Assembly: GCA_029941485.1 (NCBI GenBank)
Contig: JAPYOZ010000045.1
Location: forward strand, 1 to 7,150
Length of the DNA: 7,150 bases
Direction: 5' to 3'
Source of the DNA: Gammaproteobacteria bacterium
GTDB lineage: Bacteria > Pseudomonadota > Gammaproteobacteria > PS1 > Pseudothioglobaceae
The position numbers were made by a program, and so were the translations under genes. The notes below the pieces were generated by a model. It was not told where the DNA came from and searched no databases. It saw nothing but the letters and a program-made list of their open reading frames with translations. Positions 1-6,547 of the stretch are shown one piece after another. Position 1 is the stretch's first letter. Every line of letters starts with the position of its first letter.

Positions 1-103
1 CAATTACAATTTCTTTAATTAATTTGGTAAATACCTTGCCACGCTTGGCATCTTGAGCGCCTTTTCGGTGTTGAATGTTATGCCATTTAGAATGTCCTGC
101 CAT
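1..103 (-). CDS. yebC: YebC/PmpR family regulator, N-terminal fragment cut by window edge
   Basis: Only the first 34 codons lie in the window. The ATG is at 103 and the gene runs off the left edge. The peptide opens MAGHSKWHNIQHRKGAQDAK and continues with KRGKVFTKLIKEI, the hallmark N-terminus of the YebC family. Members bind DNA in some species (PmpR-type regulators), and some act as translation factors that relieve ribosome stalling; which applies here cannot be told. A GGAG Shine-Dalgarno (complement of 113-116) sits 9 bases before the ATG. The gene follows nadA by 42 bases on the same strand and looks like the promoter-distal end of the htpX-to-yebC row. In many gammaproteobacteria yebC directly follows aspS and precedes the ruv genes, which might lie further left here. 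Family assignment is very secure; the function of this copy is inferred. Confidence 0.95.
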   Translation of the reverse strand, partial: MAGHSKWHNIQHRKGAQDAKRGKVFTKLIKEIVI

Positions 104-145
104 GTTCGATGTCTCCGAGAATACGAGTAATTAAGATTTTACCTT

Positions 146-1093
146 TTATGCAGTAAAGTCGAGTAATTTTTGAATAGATTCCTTTGCTTTTTTGGCAACG
201 GTTAAGTCGATTAATATTTCATTTTTTTTAGTTTTTAGGACATCTAAGCAATTATCTAAAGTGTTCATTGCCATCCACTCACAATGTGCACAAGATTCAC
301 AGTCTGCGCCTTCACCCATAGTGGGCGCTTCAAGTAGTTTTTTGTGTGGCGCCACTTCATGCATTTTATGAAAAATACCATTGTCAGTAGCAATGATAAA
401 AGTAGATTCGTTTCTATCTTTTACGGCATTAATGAGTGCGGTAGTCGAGCCAACCACATCGGCTAAATCTACCACAGCTTGAGGGGATTCAGGGTGTACC
501 AATACAGCTGCTTCAGGGTGTTTGGCTTTTAAAGTTTGCAAAGCATCTGCTTTAAAGCGCTCATGTACCACGCAAGATCCTTGCCATAAAAGTATATCGG
601 CATCCGTTTGAGTCTGCACATAGTGGCCTAAGTGTTTATCAGGTGCCCATAAGATTTTCTCCCCTTGATCGTGTAAATGCTTAACCACTTTAAGCGCACT
701 CCCTGAAGTCACTACCCAGTCAGCACGCGCTTTAACTTGTGCTGAAGTGTTGGCATAAACCACTACTTTTCGATCTGGGTGCTGATCACAATATTTGGAA
801 AATTCATCGATTGGACAATCTTCATCTAAAGAGCAAGTAGCGCCTTCATCAAGCACCAAAACAGTCTTTTCAGGAGAAAGAATTTTTGCCGTCTCACCCA
901 TGAACTTAACACCTGCAACAATGATAGTGTCAGCATCACTATTTTGTCCAAAGCGTGCCATCTCTAATGAATCAGAAACAAGACCTCCGCTTTCTTGTGC
1001 TAAATCTTGTAAATCACCACTGACGTAATAATGCGCAACCAGTACAGCATTACGAGCCTTAAGTTCGGCTTTTATTTGATCTTGAATTGACAC
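146..1093 (-). CDS. nadA: Quinolinate synthase A (NadA), GTG start
   Basis: NadA condenses iminoaspartate with dihydroxyacetone phosphate to give quinolinate, the precursor of NAD; it is a cytosolic [4Fe-4S] enzyme. At 315 residues it is slightly shorter than the E. coli enzyme (347), the difference being mostly at the N-terminus. Visible motifs are VAHYY (19-23), SDSLEMARFG (40-49), GVKFMGETAK (61-70) and GSCVVHERF (172-180). Cys87, Cys174 and Cys271 match the three E. coli cluster ligands (Cys113, 200, 297) with a constant offset of 26. Cys271 ends a CxxCxxC motif (265, 268, 271). The start is GTG: a TAA lies in frame just upstream and the next Met is residue 45. A weak GAAG precedes it by 4 bases. 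It begins 16 bases after the aspS stop. The partner nadB, which makes iminoaspartate, is not in the window. Confidence 0.96.
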   Translation of the reverse strand: MSIQDQIKAELKARNAVLVAHYYVSGDLQDLAQESGGLVSDSLEMARFGQNSDADTIIVAGVKFMGETAKILSPEKTVLVLDEGATCSLDEDCPIDEFSKYCDQHPDRKVVVYANTSAQVKARADWVVTSGSALKVVKHLHDQGEKILWAPDKHLGHYVQTQTDADILLWQGSCVVHERFKADALQTLKAKHPEAAVLVHPESPQAVVDLADVVGSTTALINAVKDRNESTFIIATDNGIFHKMHEVAPHKKLLEAPTMGEGADCESCAHCEWMAMNTLDNCLDVLKTKKNEILIDLTVAKKAKESIQKLLDFTA

Positions 1094-1109
1094 GCTACTT
1101 CTTTATTGT

Positions 1110-2861
1110 TTAGTCTTTTTCTGGCAAGCTCACTTTAACACTAAGCTCTCTAAGTACTTTCCTTGGTACACTAGCAGGTGCATTGGTTAATAAACAAGCT
1201 GCAGTTTGGGTTTTAGGGAAGGCAATAACTTCACGAATTGAATCTGTACCAGTCATAATCATTACTAGACGATCAAGGCCAAATGCCATGCCACCATGAG
1301 GTGGGCAACCATATTCAAGGGCATCAAGCAGAAAGCCAAATTTATCTTTGGCTTCATCATCAGAAATACCCAGAAGCTTTAATACGGTTTGTTGCATTTC
1401 AACTTGATGAATACGAATCGATCCACCACCTACTTCACTACCGTTAATGACTAAGTCATAAGCACGAGAAAGCGCTGTATCAGCTGTACTTTCTAATGTT
1501 TTAGCATCGACACTTGGTGCGGTGAATGGATGATGAATTGCATTTAGAGAGCCATCATCATCAACATCAAACATTGGGAAATCAACTACCCATATAGGTG
1601 CCCATTGTTTATCAAATAGATCTAAATCCTTAGCTAATTGTTCACGCAAGTTGCCCAAGGCCTCATTCACAATTTTGGTTTTATCAGCGCCGAAGAAAAT
1701 AATATCACCTGTTTGTGCGCCAGTTATCTCAATCACTTTAGCGGTTACATCATCACCTAAAAATTTTAAAATAGGCGAGGCGGGACCATCTTCGTTAAGC
1801 TTAATATAAGCTAAACCTTTAGCGCCATAAATACTAACGTATTTAGTGTATTTATCAATCTTCTTACGACTGATGGTTGCACCACCTGGTACGCGCAGTG
1901 CGGCAACTCGAGAGCCGTCGTTATTTGCAGGACCTGAGAATACTTTAAAATCAACACCTTGCATTAGCTCATCCATATCAGTAATTTGCATAGAAATACG
2001 CATATCAGGGCGATCAACACCATACAAGCTCATAGCATCCGCATAAGTAATGGTTGGAAATTCAGTGGGCAGGTCAACATCAATCACAGACTTAAACATG
2101 CCACGTGTCATCTCTTCCATCATTGCCATTATTTCGTCTTCATTCATAAATGAAGTTTCAACATCAAGCTGAGTGAATTCTGGCTGACGATCAGCGCGTA
2201 AGTCCTCATCTCTAAAACATTTAACGATTTGATAGTAACGCTCAAAGCCTGACATCATCAGCAATTGTTTAAATAACTGTGGTGATTGTGGTAGTGCAAA
2301 AAATTCACCCGGATGAGTACGTGAAGGCACTAAATAGTCACGCGCACCCTCAGGGGTTGCTTTGGTTAAGAAAGGTGTTTCAATGTCTAAGAAATCATTA
2401 CTATCCATAAACTCACGCATAAAATGCGTTACTTTTGAACGCAAGCGAAGGCGTTGTTGCATTTCATCGCGACGTAAATCTAAGTAACGATATTTAAGGC
2501 GTACTTCTTCTGAAGTGTCAGTTGAATCAATCTGAAACGGAACAGGTTTTGAAGCGTTTAGAATTTCAATGTTAGTCGCGACAATTTCAATTTCACCGGT
2601 GGCTAATTTTGGATTAACCAAACCTTCACCTCTGGCAATCACTTGGCCAGTGATTTTTAAAACAAACTCATTGCGAATAGACTCAGCCAGTTCAAAATCA
2701 GCATTATCTGGGTTGATCACTACTTGTGCAATACCGCGTTTATCACGCATGTCTAAAAAGATCACACCACCATGATCACGACGACGATTAACCCAACCGC
2801 ATAATTCAACCGTTTGATCGATATTGTCTTTGTTTAATTCACCACAATAATGTGTTCTCAT
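1110..2861 (-). CDS. aspS: Aspartate--tRNA ligase, bacterial type; probably non-discriminating
   Basis: Charges tRNA with aspartate in the cytosol. The 583 residues (E. coli about 590) cover, in order, the N-terminal OB-fold anticodon-binding domain (about 1-105), the class II core with RYLDLRR (125-131), motif 1 region FLDIETPFLTKATPEGARDY (157-176), flipping-loop/active-site block PQSPQLFKQ (191-199), motif 2 FRDED (216-220) with RQPEFTQLD (225-233), the bacterial GAD insertion (about 290-410), and motif 3 GMAFGLDRL (524-532). Length and domain order are normal. His30 and Gly80 stand where the E. coli discriminating enzyme has Leu30 and Lys81; that combination is typical of non-discriminating AspRS, which also charges tRNA-Asn for the GatCAB route. 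That reading is an inference. The ATG at 2861 has a good AAGGA Shine-Dalgarno. It lies 20 bases after the DUF502 gene and 16 before nadA. Confidence 0.98.
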   Translation of the reverse strand: MRTHYCGELNKDNIDQTVELCGWVNRRRDHGGVIFLDMRDKRGIAQVVINPDNADFELAESIRNEFVLKITGQVIARGEGLVNPKLATGEIEIVATNIEILNASKPVPFQIDSTDTSEEVRLKYRYLDLRRDEMQQRLRLRSKVTHFMREFMDSNDFLDIETPFLTKATPEGARDYLVPSRTHPGEFFALPQSPQLFKQLLMMSGFERYYQIVKCFRDEDLRADRQPEFTQLDVETSFMNEDEIMAMMEEMTRGMFKSVIDVDLPTEFPTITYADAMSLYGVDRPDMRISMQITDMDELMQGVDFKVFSGPANNDGSRVAALRVPGGATISRKKIDKYTKYVSIYGAKGLAYIKLNEDGPASPILKFLGDDVTAKVIEITGAQTGDIIFFGADKTKIVNEALGNLREQLAKDLDLFDKQWAPIWVVDFPMFDVDDDGSLNAIHHPFTAPSVDAKTLESTADTALSRAYDLVINGSEVGGGSIRIHQVEMQQTVLKLLGISDDEAKDKFGFLLDALEYGCPPHGGMAFGLDRLVMIMTGTDSIREVIAFPKTQTAACLLTNAPASVPRKVLRELSVKVSLPEKD

Positions 2862-2881
2862 ATTTTTTCCTTTTTAAGGCT

Positions 2882-3478
2882 TTATTGATCAGGCGCTACT
2901 ACACCCGTGGAGATAATTAACTTAAATGCATTATCGACACTCATTTCAAGTTCAATTGCATCTTTTTTTGGCATCATAATAAAAAACCCAGAAGTCGGGT
3001 TAGGGGTTGTTGGTACGTATAAGTTAATAATTTCTTCGCCAATTATTTTTTCTACTTCTCCACGGTAACTACCGGTTTGAAAAGCAATAGTCCACATGCC
3101 TTTACGAGGGTATTCAACCAATAGTGCTTTTTTGAAACTTTCTCCAGATGGGCTTAGAACCGTATCGGAAAGTTTTTTAAGTGCGTTATAGATACCTCTA
3201 AAACCCGGAATTTTATTAAGTAGCCTCTCCCAAAGTTGGATTAATTTTCGTCCAATAAAGTTATTAACCAACGCTCCAGTAATAAGCATAATTAAGACTA
3301 CCCATATAATGCCAGAACCAGGAATGGTTTCTTCTAAATCAAATAACACTTCTGGTAGGTATTGTGGAGGAACGATGTTGTTAACTAATTCTAAAAAGAA
3401 TGAGATAACTACAATACTCAATCCTAATGGAATCCAGAAAAGTAGCCCAGATATGAAGTAATTTCTTAAGTGTTTCAA
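2882..3478 (-). CDS. DUF502 family inner-membrane protein, TTG start
   Basis: A 198-residue member of the DUF502 membrane-protein family, whose molecular function is not established in bacteria as far as I know. Two membrane segments are visible: about 8-32 (SGLLFWIPLGLSIVVISFF) and about 55-75 (SGIIWVVLIMLITGALVNNF). Between and after them lie the family's conserved PGFRGIYNALK (91-101), the PTTPNPTSGFFIMMP block (156-170) and a soluble C-terminal half ending SVDNAFKLIISTGVV (180-194). The start codon is TTG: its N-terminus MKHLRNYFISGLLFW is what the family normally shows, no ATG or GTG lies between the map stop and this point, and the next Met is about residue 64. No Shine-Dalgarno is visible before it. 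The gene sits 28 bases after map and 20 before aspS; DUF502 genes are often found beside aspS in proteobacteria. Confidence 0.9.
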   Translation of the reverse strand: MKHLRNYFISGLLFWIPLGLSIVVISFFLELVNNIVPPQYLPEVLFDLEETIPGSGIIWVVLIMLITGALVNNFIGRKLIQLWERLLNKIPGFRGIYNALKKLSDTVLSPSGESFKKALLVEYPRKGMWTIAFQTGSYRGEVEKIIGEEIINLYVPTTPNPTSGFFIMMPKKDAIELEMSVDNAFKLIISTGVVAPDQ

Positions 3479-3506
3479 AGGGTGTAAGAGTAGAACAATA
3501 AAAACG

Positions 3507-4298
3507 TTATTTTAGCATAAGCGTATCACTCTCTTCCTCTCTAAGCGTTAGAATCTCATAACCATTTTTTGTTACCAAAATTGTATGTTCCCACTGCGCT
3601 GAAAGTGAATGATCTTTAGTGGTAACTGTCCATCCATCTACTTTAGAAGTGGCCACTTCATAGCTACCAATATTCACCATTGGTTCAATCGTAAAAGTCA
3701 TACCCGCTTCAAGGATTGGACTAGATTCTAATTGCCCATCGTCGTAATGCACCACTTGTGGTTCGGTATGGAATTCAAGACCAATGCCGTGTCCACAATA
3801 GTCGTGCACTACGGAGCAATTGTTTTTATCCGCATGTGCACCAATGACTTTACCGATTTCACCCAAATGAATACCAGGCTTTACTTTTTTAATACCGATG
3901 TACATGCATTCTTGTGCGATTCTACAAATACGTTGAGCTTTAATACTGGATTTACCAATAATAAACATTTTAGAAGTGTCGCCGTGATAACCATCCTTGA
4001 TAATAGTGATGTCTATATTGATAATATCGCCTTTTTTAAGAATTTTTTCACCAGGAATTCCATGACAAACAACGCTGTTAACACTGGTACAAATTGATTT
4101 TGGAAAGCCATGATAATTCAGTGGCGCAGGAATGGAGTTTTGGACATTAACGATGTAATCATGACACAGATTGTCTAGTTCATTAGTGCTAATGCCTGCT
4201 TTAACATAAGGGTCAATCATGTCAAGAACGTCTGCTGCCAAACGACCGGCAGCTCGCATTTTTTCTATTTCATCGATTGACTTAATTGCAATAGCCAT
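3507..4298 (-). CDS. map: Methionine aminopeptidase, type I
   Basis: Removes the initiator methionine from nascent proteins when the second residue is small; cytosolic, ribosome-associated, di-metal enzyme of the pita-bread fold. All expected residues are present in 263 residues (E. coli 264): His79 in VVCHGIP for substrate binding, and metal ligands Asp96 (NIDIT), Asp107 (HGDTSKMF), His170 (YCGHGIG), Glu205 (TIEP) and Glu237 (WEHT), plus His177 (EFHTEP). It lacks the N-terminal zinc-finger extension of eukaryotic type I enzymes and the insertion of type II. The ATG at 4298 comes 6 bases after the htpX stop, and those 6 bases are all T on the coding strand, with no Shine-Dalgarno in the end of htpX. 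Initiation probably depends on coupling to htpX translation. Assignment is secure. Confidence 0.98.
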   Translation of the reverse strand: MAIAIKSIDEIEKMRAAGRLAADVLDMIDPYVKAGISTNELDNLCHDYIVNVQNSIPAPLNYHGFPKSICTSVNSVVCHGIPGEKILKKGDIINIDITIIKDGYHGDTSKMFIIGKSSIKAQRICRIAQECMYIGIKKVKPGIHLGEIGKVIGAHADKNNCSVVHDYCGHGIGLEFHTEPQVVHYDDGQLESSPILEAGMTFTIEPMVNIGSYEVATSKVDGWTVTTKDHSLSAQWEHTILVTKNGYEILTLREEESDTLMLK

Positions 4299-4304
4299 AA
4301 AAAA

Positions 4305-5198
4305 TTACAATTTATTCATGGCTCGTTTTTCTAAGGCTTCAATTCTATCTTCGAGTGGCGGATGTGAAGACCACAGATGCATCAAGCCTTTTTTAGATTT
4401 TTCACCAATACCAAAAGCGGCTAACTGTTCAGGTAGTGGCTCTGGTTCTTTTTGTGCTAGGCGTTTAAGTGCATTAATCATATTTTGATGGCCGGCTAAA
4501 TCTGCACCACCTGTATCGGCCACAAATTCACGTTTTCTTGAAAAATACATCACAATAATTGCAGCAAGAATAGAAAGAATAATTTGTGCAAAGATGACAG
4601 TTACAAAATAACCAATACCATGACCACGTTGATTTTTTAGAATAACACGATCAACCACGTGACCAATGACTCGAGATAAGAACACCACAAAGGTATTCAC
4701 CACTCCTTGAATTAAAGTTAGAGTAACCATATCGCCATTTGCCACATGACTCATTTCATGCCCTACCACGGCTTCAATTTCACCTTGAGCCATCGAATCT
4801 AACAAGCCTTGAGAAACCGCTACTAAAGCGCTATTTTTACTCATGCCAGTGGCAAAAGCATTCATTTGCGAAGACGGGAAAATGGCTACTTCTGGCATTT
4901 TAATGCCTACAATTTTTGCTTGTTTTTCAACCGTTTCAATTAGCCATTTTTCCATATTGCTGGTTGGGTCGGTAATCACCACAGCGCCTGTCATGCGTTT
5001 AGCCATCCATTTAGAAATCGCTAATGAAATAAACGCACCACCAAAGCCAATCACACCAGAAAATACAACCAATGCCTGTACGTTTAAATCAGAGCCATTT
5101 TGTTGCAGTAAGCTTTCAACACCTAATAATCTAAGGGTGATACTTAAAACTACCATAATGGCAATGTTGGTCATTAAAAATAAAAAGATTCGTTTCAT
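4305..5198 (-). CDS. htpX: Membrane zinc metalloprotease HtpX (M48B)
   Basis: HtpX is an inner-membrane zinc endopeptidase that helps degrade misfolded membrane proteins alongside FtsH. The 297 residues carry four hydrophobic segments at about 4-26, 41-61, 160-180 and 195-218. The catalytic motif HEMSH (147-151, zinc ligands His147 and His151, general base Glu148) and the third ligand Glu224 in REFVAD are present. The C-terminal SSHPPLEDRIEAL (277-289) is also typical of the family. Length matches E. coli (293). The ATG at 5198 has a clear AGGA Shine-Dalgarno 6 bases upstream and a good sigma-70-type promoter behind it, so this is probably the first gene of the leftward operon. In many bacteria htpX is induced by envelope or heat stress; no such operator is visible here. 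Assignment is secure. Confidence 0.98.
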   Translation of the reverse strand: MKRIFLFLMTNIAIMVVLSITLRLLGVESLLQQNGSDLNVQALVVFSGVIGFGGAFISLAISKWMAKRMTGAVVITDPTSNMEKWLIETVEKQAKIVGIKMPEVAIFPSSQMNAFATGMSKNSALVAVSQGLLDSMAQGEIEAVVGHEMSHVANGDMVTLTLIQGVVNTFVVFLSRVIGHVVDRVILKNQRGHGIGYFVTVIFAQIILSILAAIIVMYFSRKREFVADTGGADLAGHQNMINALKRLAQKEPEPLPEQLAAFGIGEKSKKGLMHLWSSHPPLEDRIEALEKRAMNKL

Positions 5199-5204
5199 AT
5201 GCTT

Positions 5205-5208
5205 TCCT
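5205..5208 (-). promoter_or_regulatory. Shine-Dalgarno of htpX
   Basis: The coding strand reads AGGA here, 6 bases before the htpX ATG. It is the strongest ribosome binding site in the leftward row apart from those of aspS and yebC, and supports 5198 as the start. Confidence 0.7.
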
Positions 5209-5244
5209 GCTTAATAATAATTGAGTACTAGATATGGGTATTAT

Positions 5245-5273
5245 CTTATAGATTCAACCTTATTGGGTTACAA
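5245..5273 (-). promoter_or_regulatory. Sigma-70-type promoter for htpX and the leftward operon
   Basis: On the complementary strand TTGTAA (-35, 5268-5273; 4 of 6 to consensus) is followed after exactly 17 bases by TATAAG (-10, 5245-5250; 5 of 6). Transcription would start near 5238 and give a leader of about 40 bases before the htpX ATG. The -35 hexamer overlaps the ATG (5273) of the rightward small gene, so leftward and rightward expression may interfere. I saw no comparably good promoter in the short gaps further left, which supports a single long transcript. Confidence 0.6.
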
Positions 5274-5524
5274 TGAAAATAATGATTAGATTTTTTTTAT
5301 TATTAGTTTTATTATTATTTGGTTTTGATAATCAAAAAACCTCTCGAGATTCTGTATCTAATGGAAGTAATGCTATTGTTCAAGAAGTTGATAAACCCAT
5401 GAAAAAACATCTTCATCCAGTTAAAGAAGAGCCGCCTATTTGTGAGAATTTAACAGTAGCTGAATGTTTGACGATTATTATTCCTGCAATATGGGATCGT
5501 GAAGTTGAGAAAGATTGCTCCTAA
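5273..5524 (+). CDS. Small hypothetical membrane-anchored or secreted protein
   Basis: I do not recognise this 83-residue protein. It starts MKIMIRFFLLLVLLLFGF, a positively charged and strongly hydrophobic N-terminus that would be a signal peptide or single membrane anchor. No clear AxA cleavage site or lipobox is seen. The rest is a polar linker (about 20-50) and a C-terminal part with three cysteines (57, 65, 82), which would suit an oxidised periplasmic segment. The start has no convincing Shine-Dalgarno; ATG at 5282 (Met4) is an alternative. A weak possible promoter is TTGAGT (5221-5226) with TATCTT (5242-5247), spacing only 15. Its stop TAA overlaps by two bases the stop of the opposing pseudouridine synthase gene. 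It may be a real lineage-specific gene, since the hydrophobic start and open frame are hard to get by chance, but this is uncertain. Confidence 0.5.
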   Translation: MKIMIRFFLLLVLLLFGFDNQKTSRDSVSNGSNAIVQEVDKPMKKHLHPVKEEPPICENLTVAECLTIIIPAIWDREVEKDCS

Positions 5525-6345
5525 AGGTTGATTTTTTTATCTTGACTTAACTCAATTTTTACAATGTGTTTGTCGATTGGACAGTTAAACTTAAGTTGGA
5601 TGGCTTGTAATTGTAAATCTTCTGGAAATTTTTTATCGGCATTGCCGTACAGTCTATCTCCAATAATAGGCAAGCCAAATCCAGATAAATGTTTTCTGAT
5701 TTGGTGCTTTCTCCCAGTTTCTATTTTTATTTTAAGTAATGACTTGGATTTATTAGATTCTAAAAGTGTTACATGACTAATGGCAGTTTTGTTATCAATA
5801 GGCTCTTCAATGGTAATATTTTTTTTAGGAATACGGCCTTCAACAATAGCAAGGTAGGTTTTTTCAATGTCTCTATCGGCAAACATTTTAGATAGGTCTC
5901 GAGCTGTATTTTTAGTGTGTGCTATTAGCATTAACCCACTGGTAGCACGATCCAATCGATGTACCAAAAAAGTAGGGCGATTGAGGAGTTTTTCGACCAA
6001 GCGCGCGAGTGCACAATGATCCCCCCATTTAGATCCTTGAGAAAACACACCTGCAGGTTTAAACCAAACACTGTAATCTTTTTTATCGAGCAATAACTCA
6101 GGTAGCATTGTTACTGATGATAATATTTTTTCGTTAAAGTAAATAAAAATCTCATCACCAACATTTAACGGTTTTTTAACACGCCGTATACGATTGGTCT
6201 TTTTACCGCGTTTTAACCAAACACAACCTTTGTCCATGGCTGATTTAATCACTTGTTTTGACAAAGGCACTCGGCTTGAAATAGCATCAATAACGAGCTG
6301 ATATTTTTGCTCAATAATAATTCTTTTTTCAATGATTTGAGTCAT
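5521..6345 (-). CDS. RluA-family RNA pseudouridine synthase with N-terminal S4-like domain
   Basis: Converts specific uridines in rRNA or tRNA to pseudouridine. The 274 residues begin with an S4-like RNA-binding region (about 15-75: LSKQVIKSAMDKGCVWLKRG then NVGDEIFIYF). The RluA-type catalytic domain follows, with VWFKPAGVFSQGS (93-105), the signature HRLDRATSGL (129-138) carrying the catalytic Asp132, EKTYLAIVEG (161-170) and TGRKHQIRKHL (210-220). Length is a little under that of RluC/RluD (about 320). The target site cannot be deduced from sequence alone, so no symbol is given; RluA, RluC, RluD or TruC naming would be a guess. The ATG at 6345 has no Shine-Dalgarno in its AT-rich leader. 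The gene stands alone on its strand and converges on the small ORF with overlapping stops. Confidence 0.92.
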   Translation of the reverse strand: MTQIIEKRIIIEQKYQLVIDAISSRVPLSKQVIKSAMDKGCVWLKRGKKTNRIRRVKKPLNVGDEIFIYFNEKILSSVTMLPELLLDKKDYSVWFKPAGVFSQGSKWGDHCALARLVEKLLNRPTFLVHRLDRATSGLMLIAHTKNTARDLSKMFADRDIEKTYLAIVEGRIPKKNITIEEPIDNKTAISHVTLLESNKSKSLLKIKIETGRKHQIRKHLSGFGLPIIGDRLYGNADKKFPEDLQLQAIQLKFNCPIDKHIVKIELSQDKKINL

Positions 6346-6365
6346 ATTATTTATTTTATAGATTT

Positions 6366-6393
6366 GTTAAATACAAAGTAGCAACCTTGTCAA
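6366..6393 (-). promoter_or_regulatory. Candidate promoter for the pseudouridine synthase gene
   Basis: On the complementary strand a perfect -35 TTGACA (6388-6393) is followed after 16 bases by TTTAAC (6366-6371; 4 of 6), giving a start near 6359 and a leader of roughly 14 bases. An alternative pairing is TTGCTA with TATAAA (6355-6360) at 18 bases spacing, which would make the message almost leaderless. Either fits the absence of a Shine-Dalgarno; sequence alone cannot choose. Confidence 0.4.
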
Positions 6394-6395
6394 AT

Positions 6396-6424
6396 TTGCA
6401 ATTTAATTTAATTCTGTGTATAGT
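6396..6424 (+). promoter_or_regulatory. Candidate sigma-70 promoter for the secreted-protein gene at 6548
   Basis: TTGCAA (-35, 6396-6401; 4 of 6) and TATAGT (-10, 6419-6424; 5 of 6) are separated by exactly 17 bases. Transcription would start near 6431 and leave an untranslated leader of about 117 bases. The -35 lies back to back with the leftward -35 (6388-6393); the 8-base palindrome CAAATTTG (6391-6398) sits across the junction and could be an operator half-shared by both promoters, which is speculative. Confidence 0.5.
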
Positions 6425-6444
6425 GTTGAGCAACGGTAAGGAAA

Positions 6445-6517
6445 AAATCCATAAAGCAATTTTGTTTTTTACGATTAATTGGGGTTAATTCAATTACTAA
6501 TTAGAGAGTTTGGATTT
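6445..6517 (+). promoter_or_regulatory. Structured 5' leader with nested inverted repeats
   Basis: Within the leader of the 6548 gene, AAATCCA (6445-6451) can pair with TGGATTT (6511-6517). Inside that loop TAATTG (6476-6481) can pair with CAATTA (6491-6496). The result is a two-tier fold in an otherwise AT-rich, non-coding leader. It resembles no riboswitch class I can name, and AT-rich DNA yields such pairings fairly often, so this is only a candidate regulatory RNA element. Confidence 0.25.
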
Positions 6518-6536
6518 AAGTAGTTTTTTATTTTAT

Positions 6537-6540
6537 GGAG
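6537..6540 (+). promoter_or_regulatory. Shine-Dalgarno of the secreted-protein gene
   Basis: GGAG lies 7 bases before the ATG at 6548 and decides the start: the peptide from this ATG is a complete signal sequence. It is one of the clearest ribosome binding sites in the window. Confidence 0.75.
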
Positions 6541-6547
6541 AAGGCGT

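Noticed and set aside
795..1028. Rightward 77-codon open frame inside nadA
   Set aside because: Lies opposite the conserved NadA coding region, has no family resemblance, and is a by-product of the real frame.
1846..2775. Rightward open frames opposite aspS (1846-2046 and 2569-2775)
   Set aside because: Both are antisense to highly conserved AspRS sequence, with no ribosome site or recognisable product.
3732..4097. Rightward 121-codon open frame opposite map
   Set aside because: Long but entirely antisense to the catalytic core of MetAP; the composition is that of a reversed frame.
4219..5214. Rightward open frames opposite htpX and the htpX/map junction (4219-4488, 4843-5214)
   Set aside because: Antisense to the HtpX coding frame and its neighbours, with no independent support.
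5564..5776. Rightward 70-codon open frame opposite the pseudouridine synthase
   Set aside because: Shadow of the RluA-family frame; no start signal and no known product.
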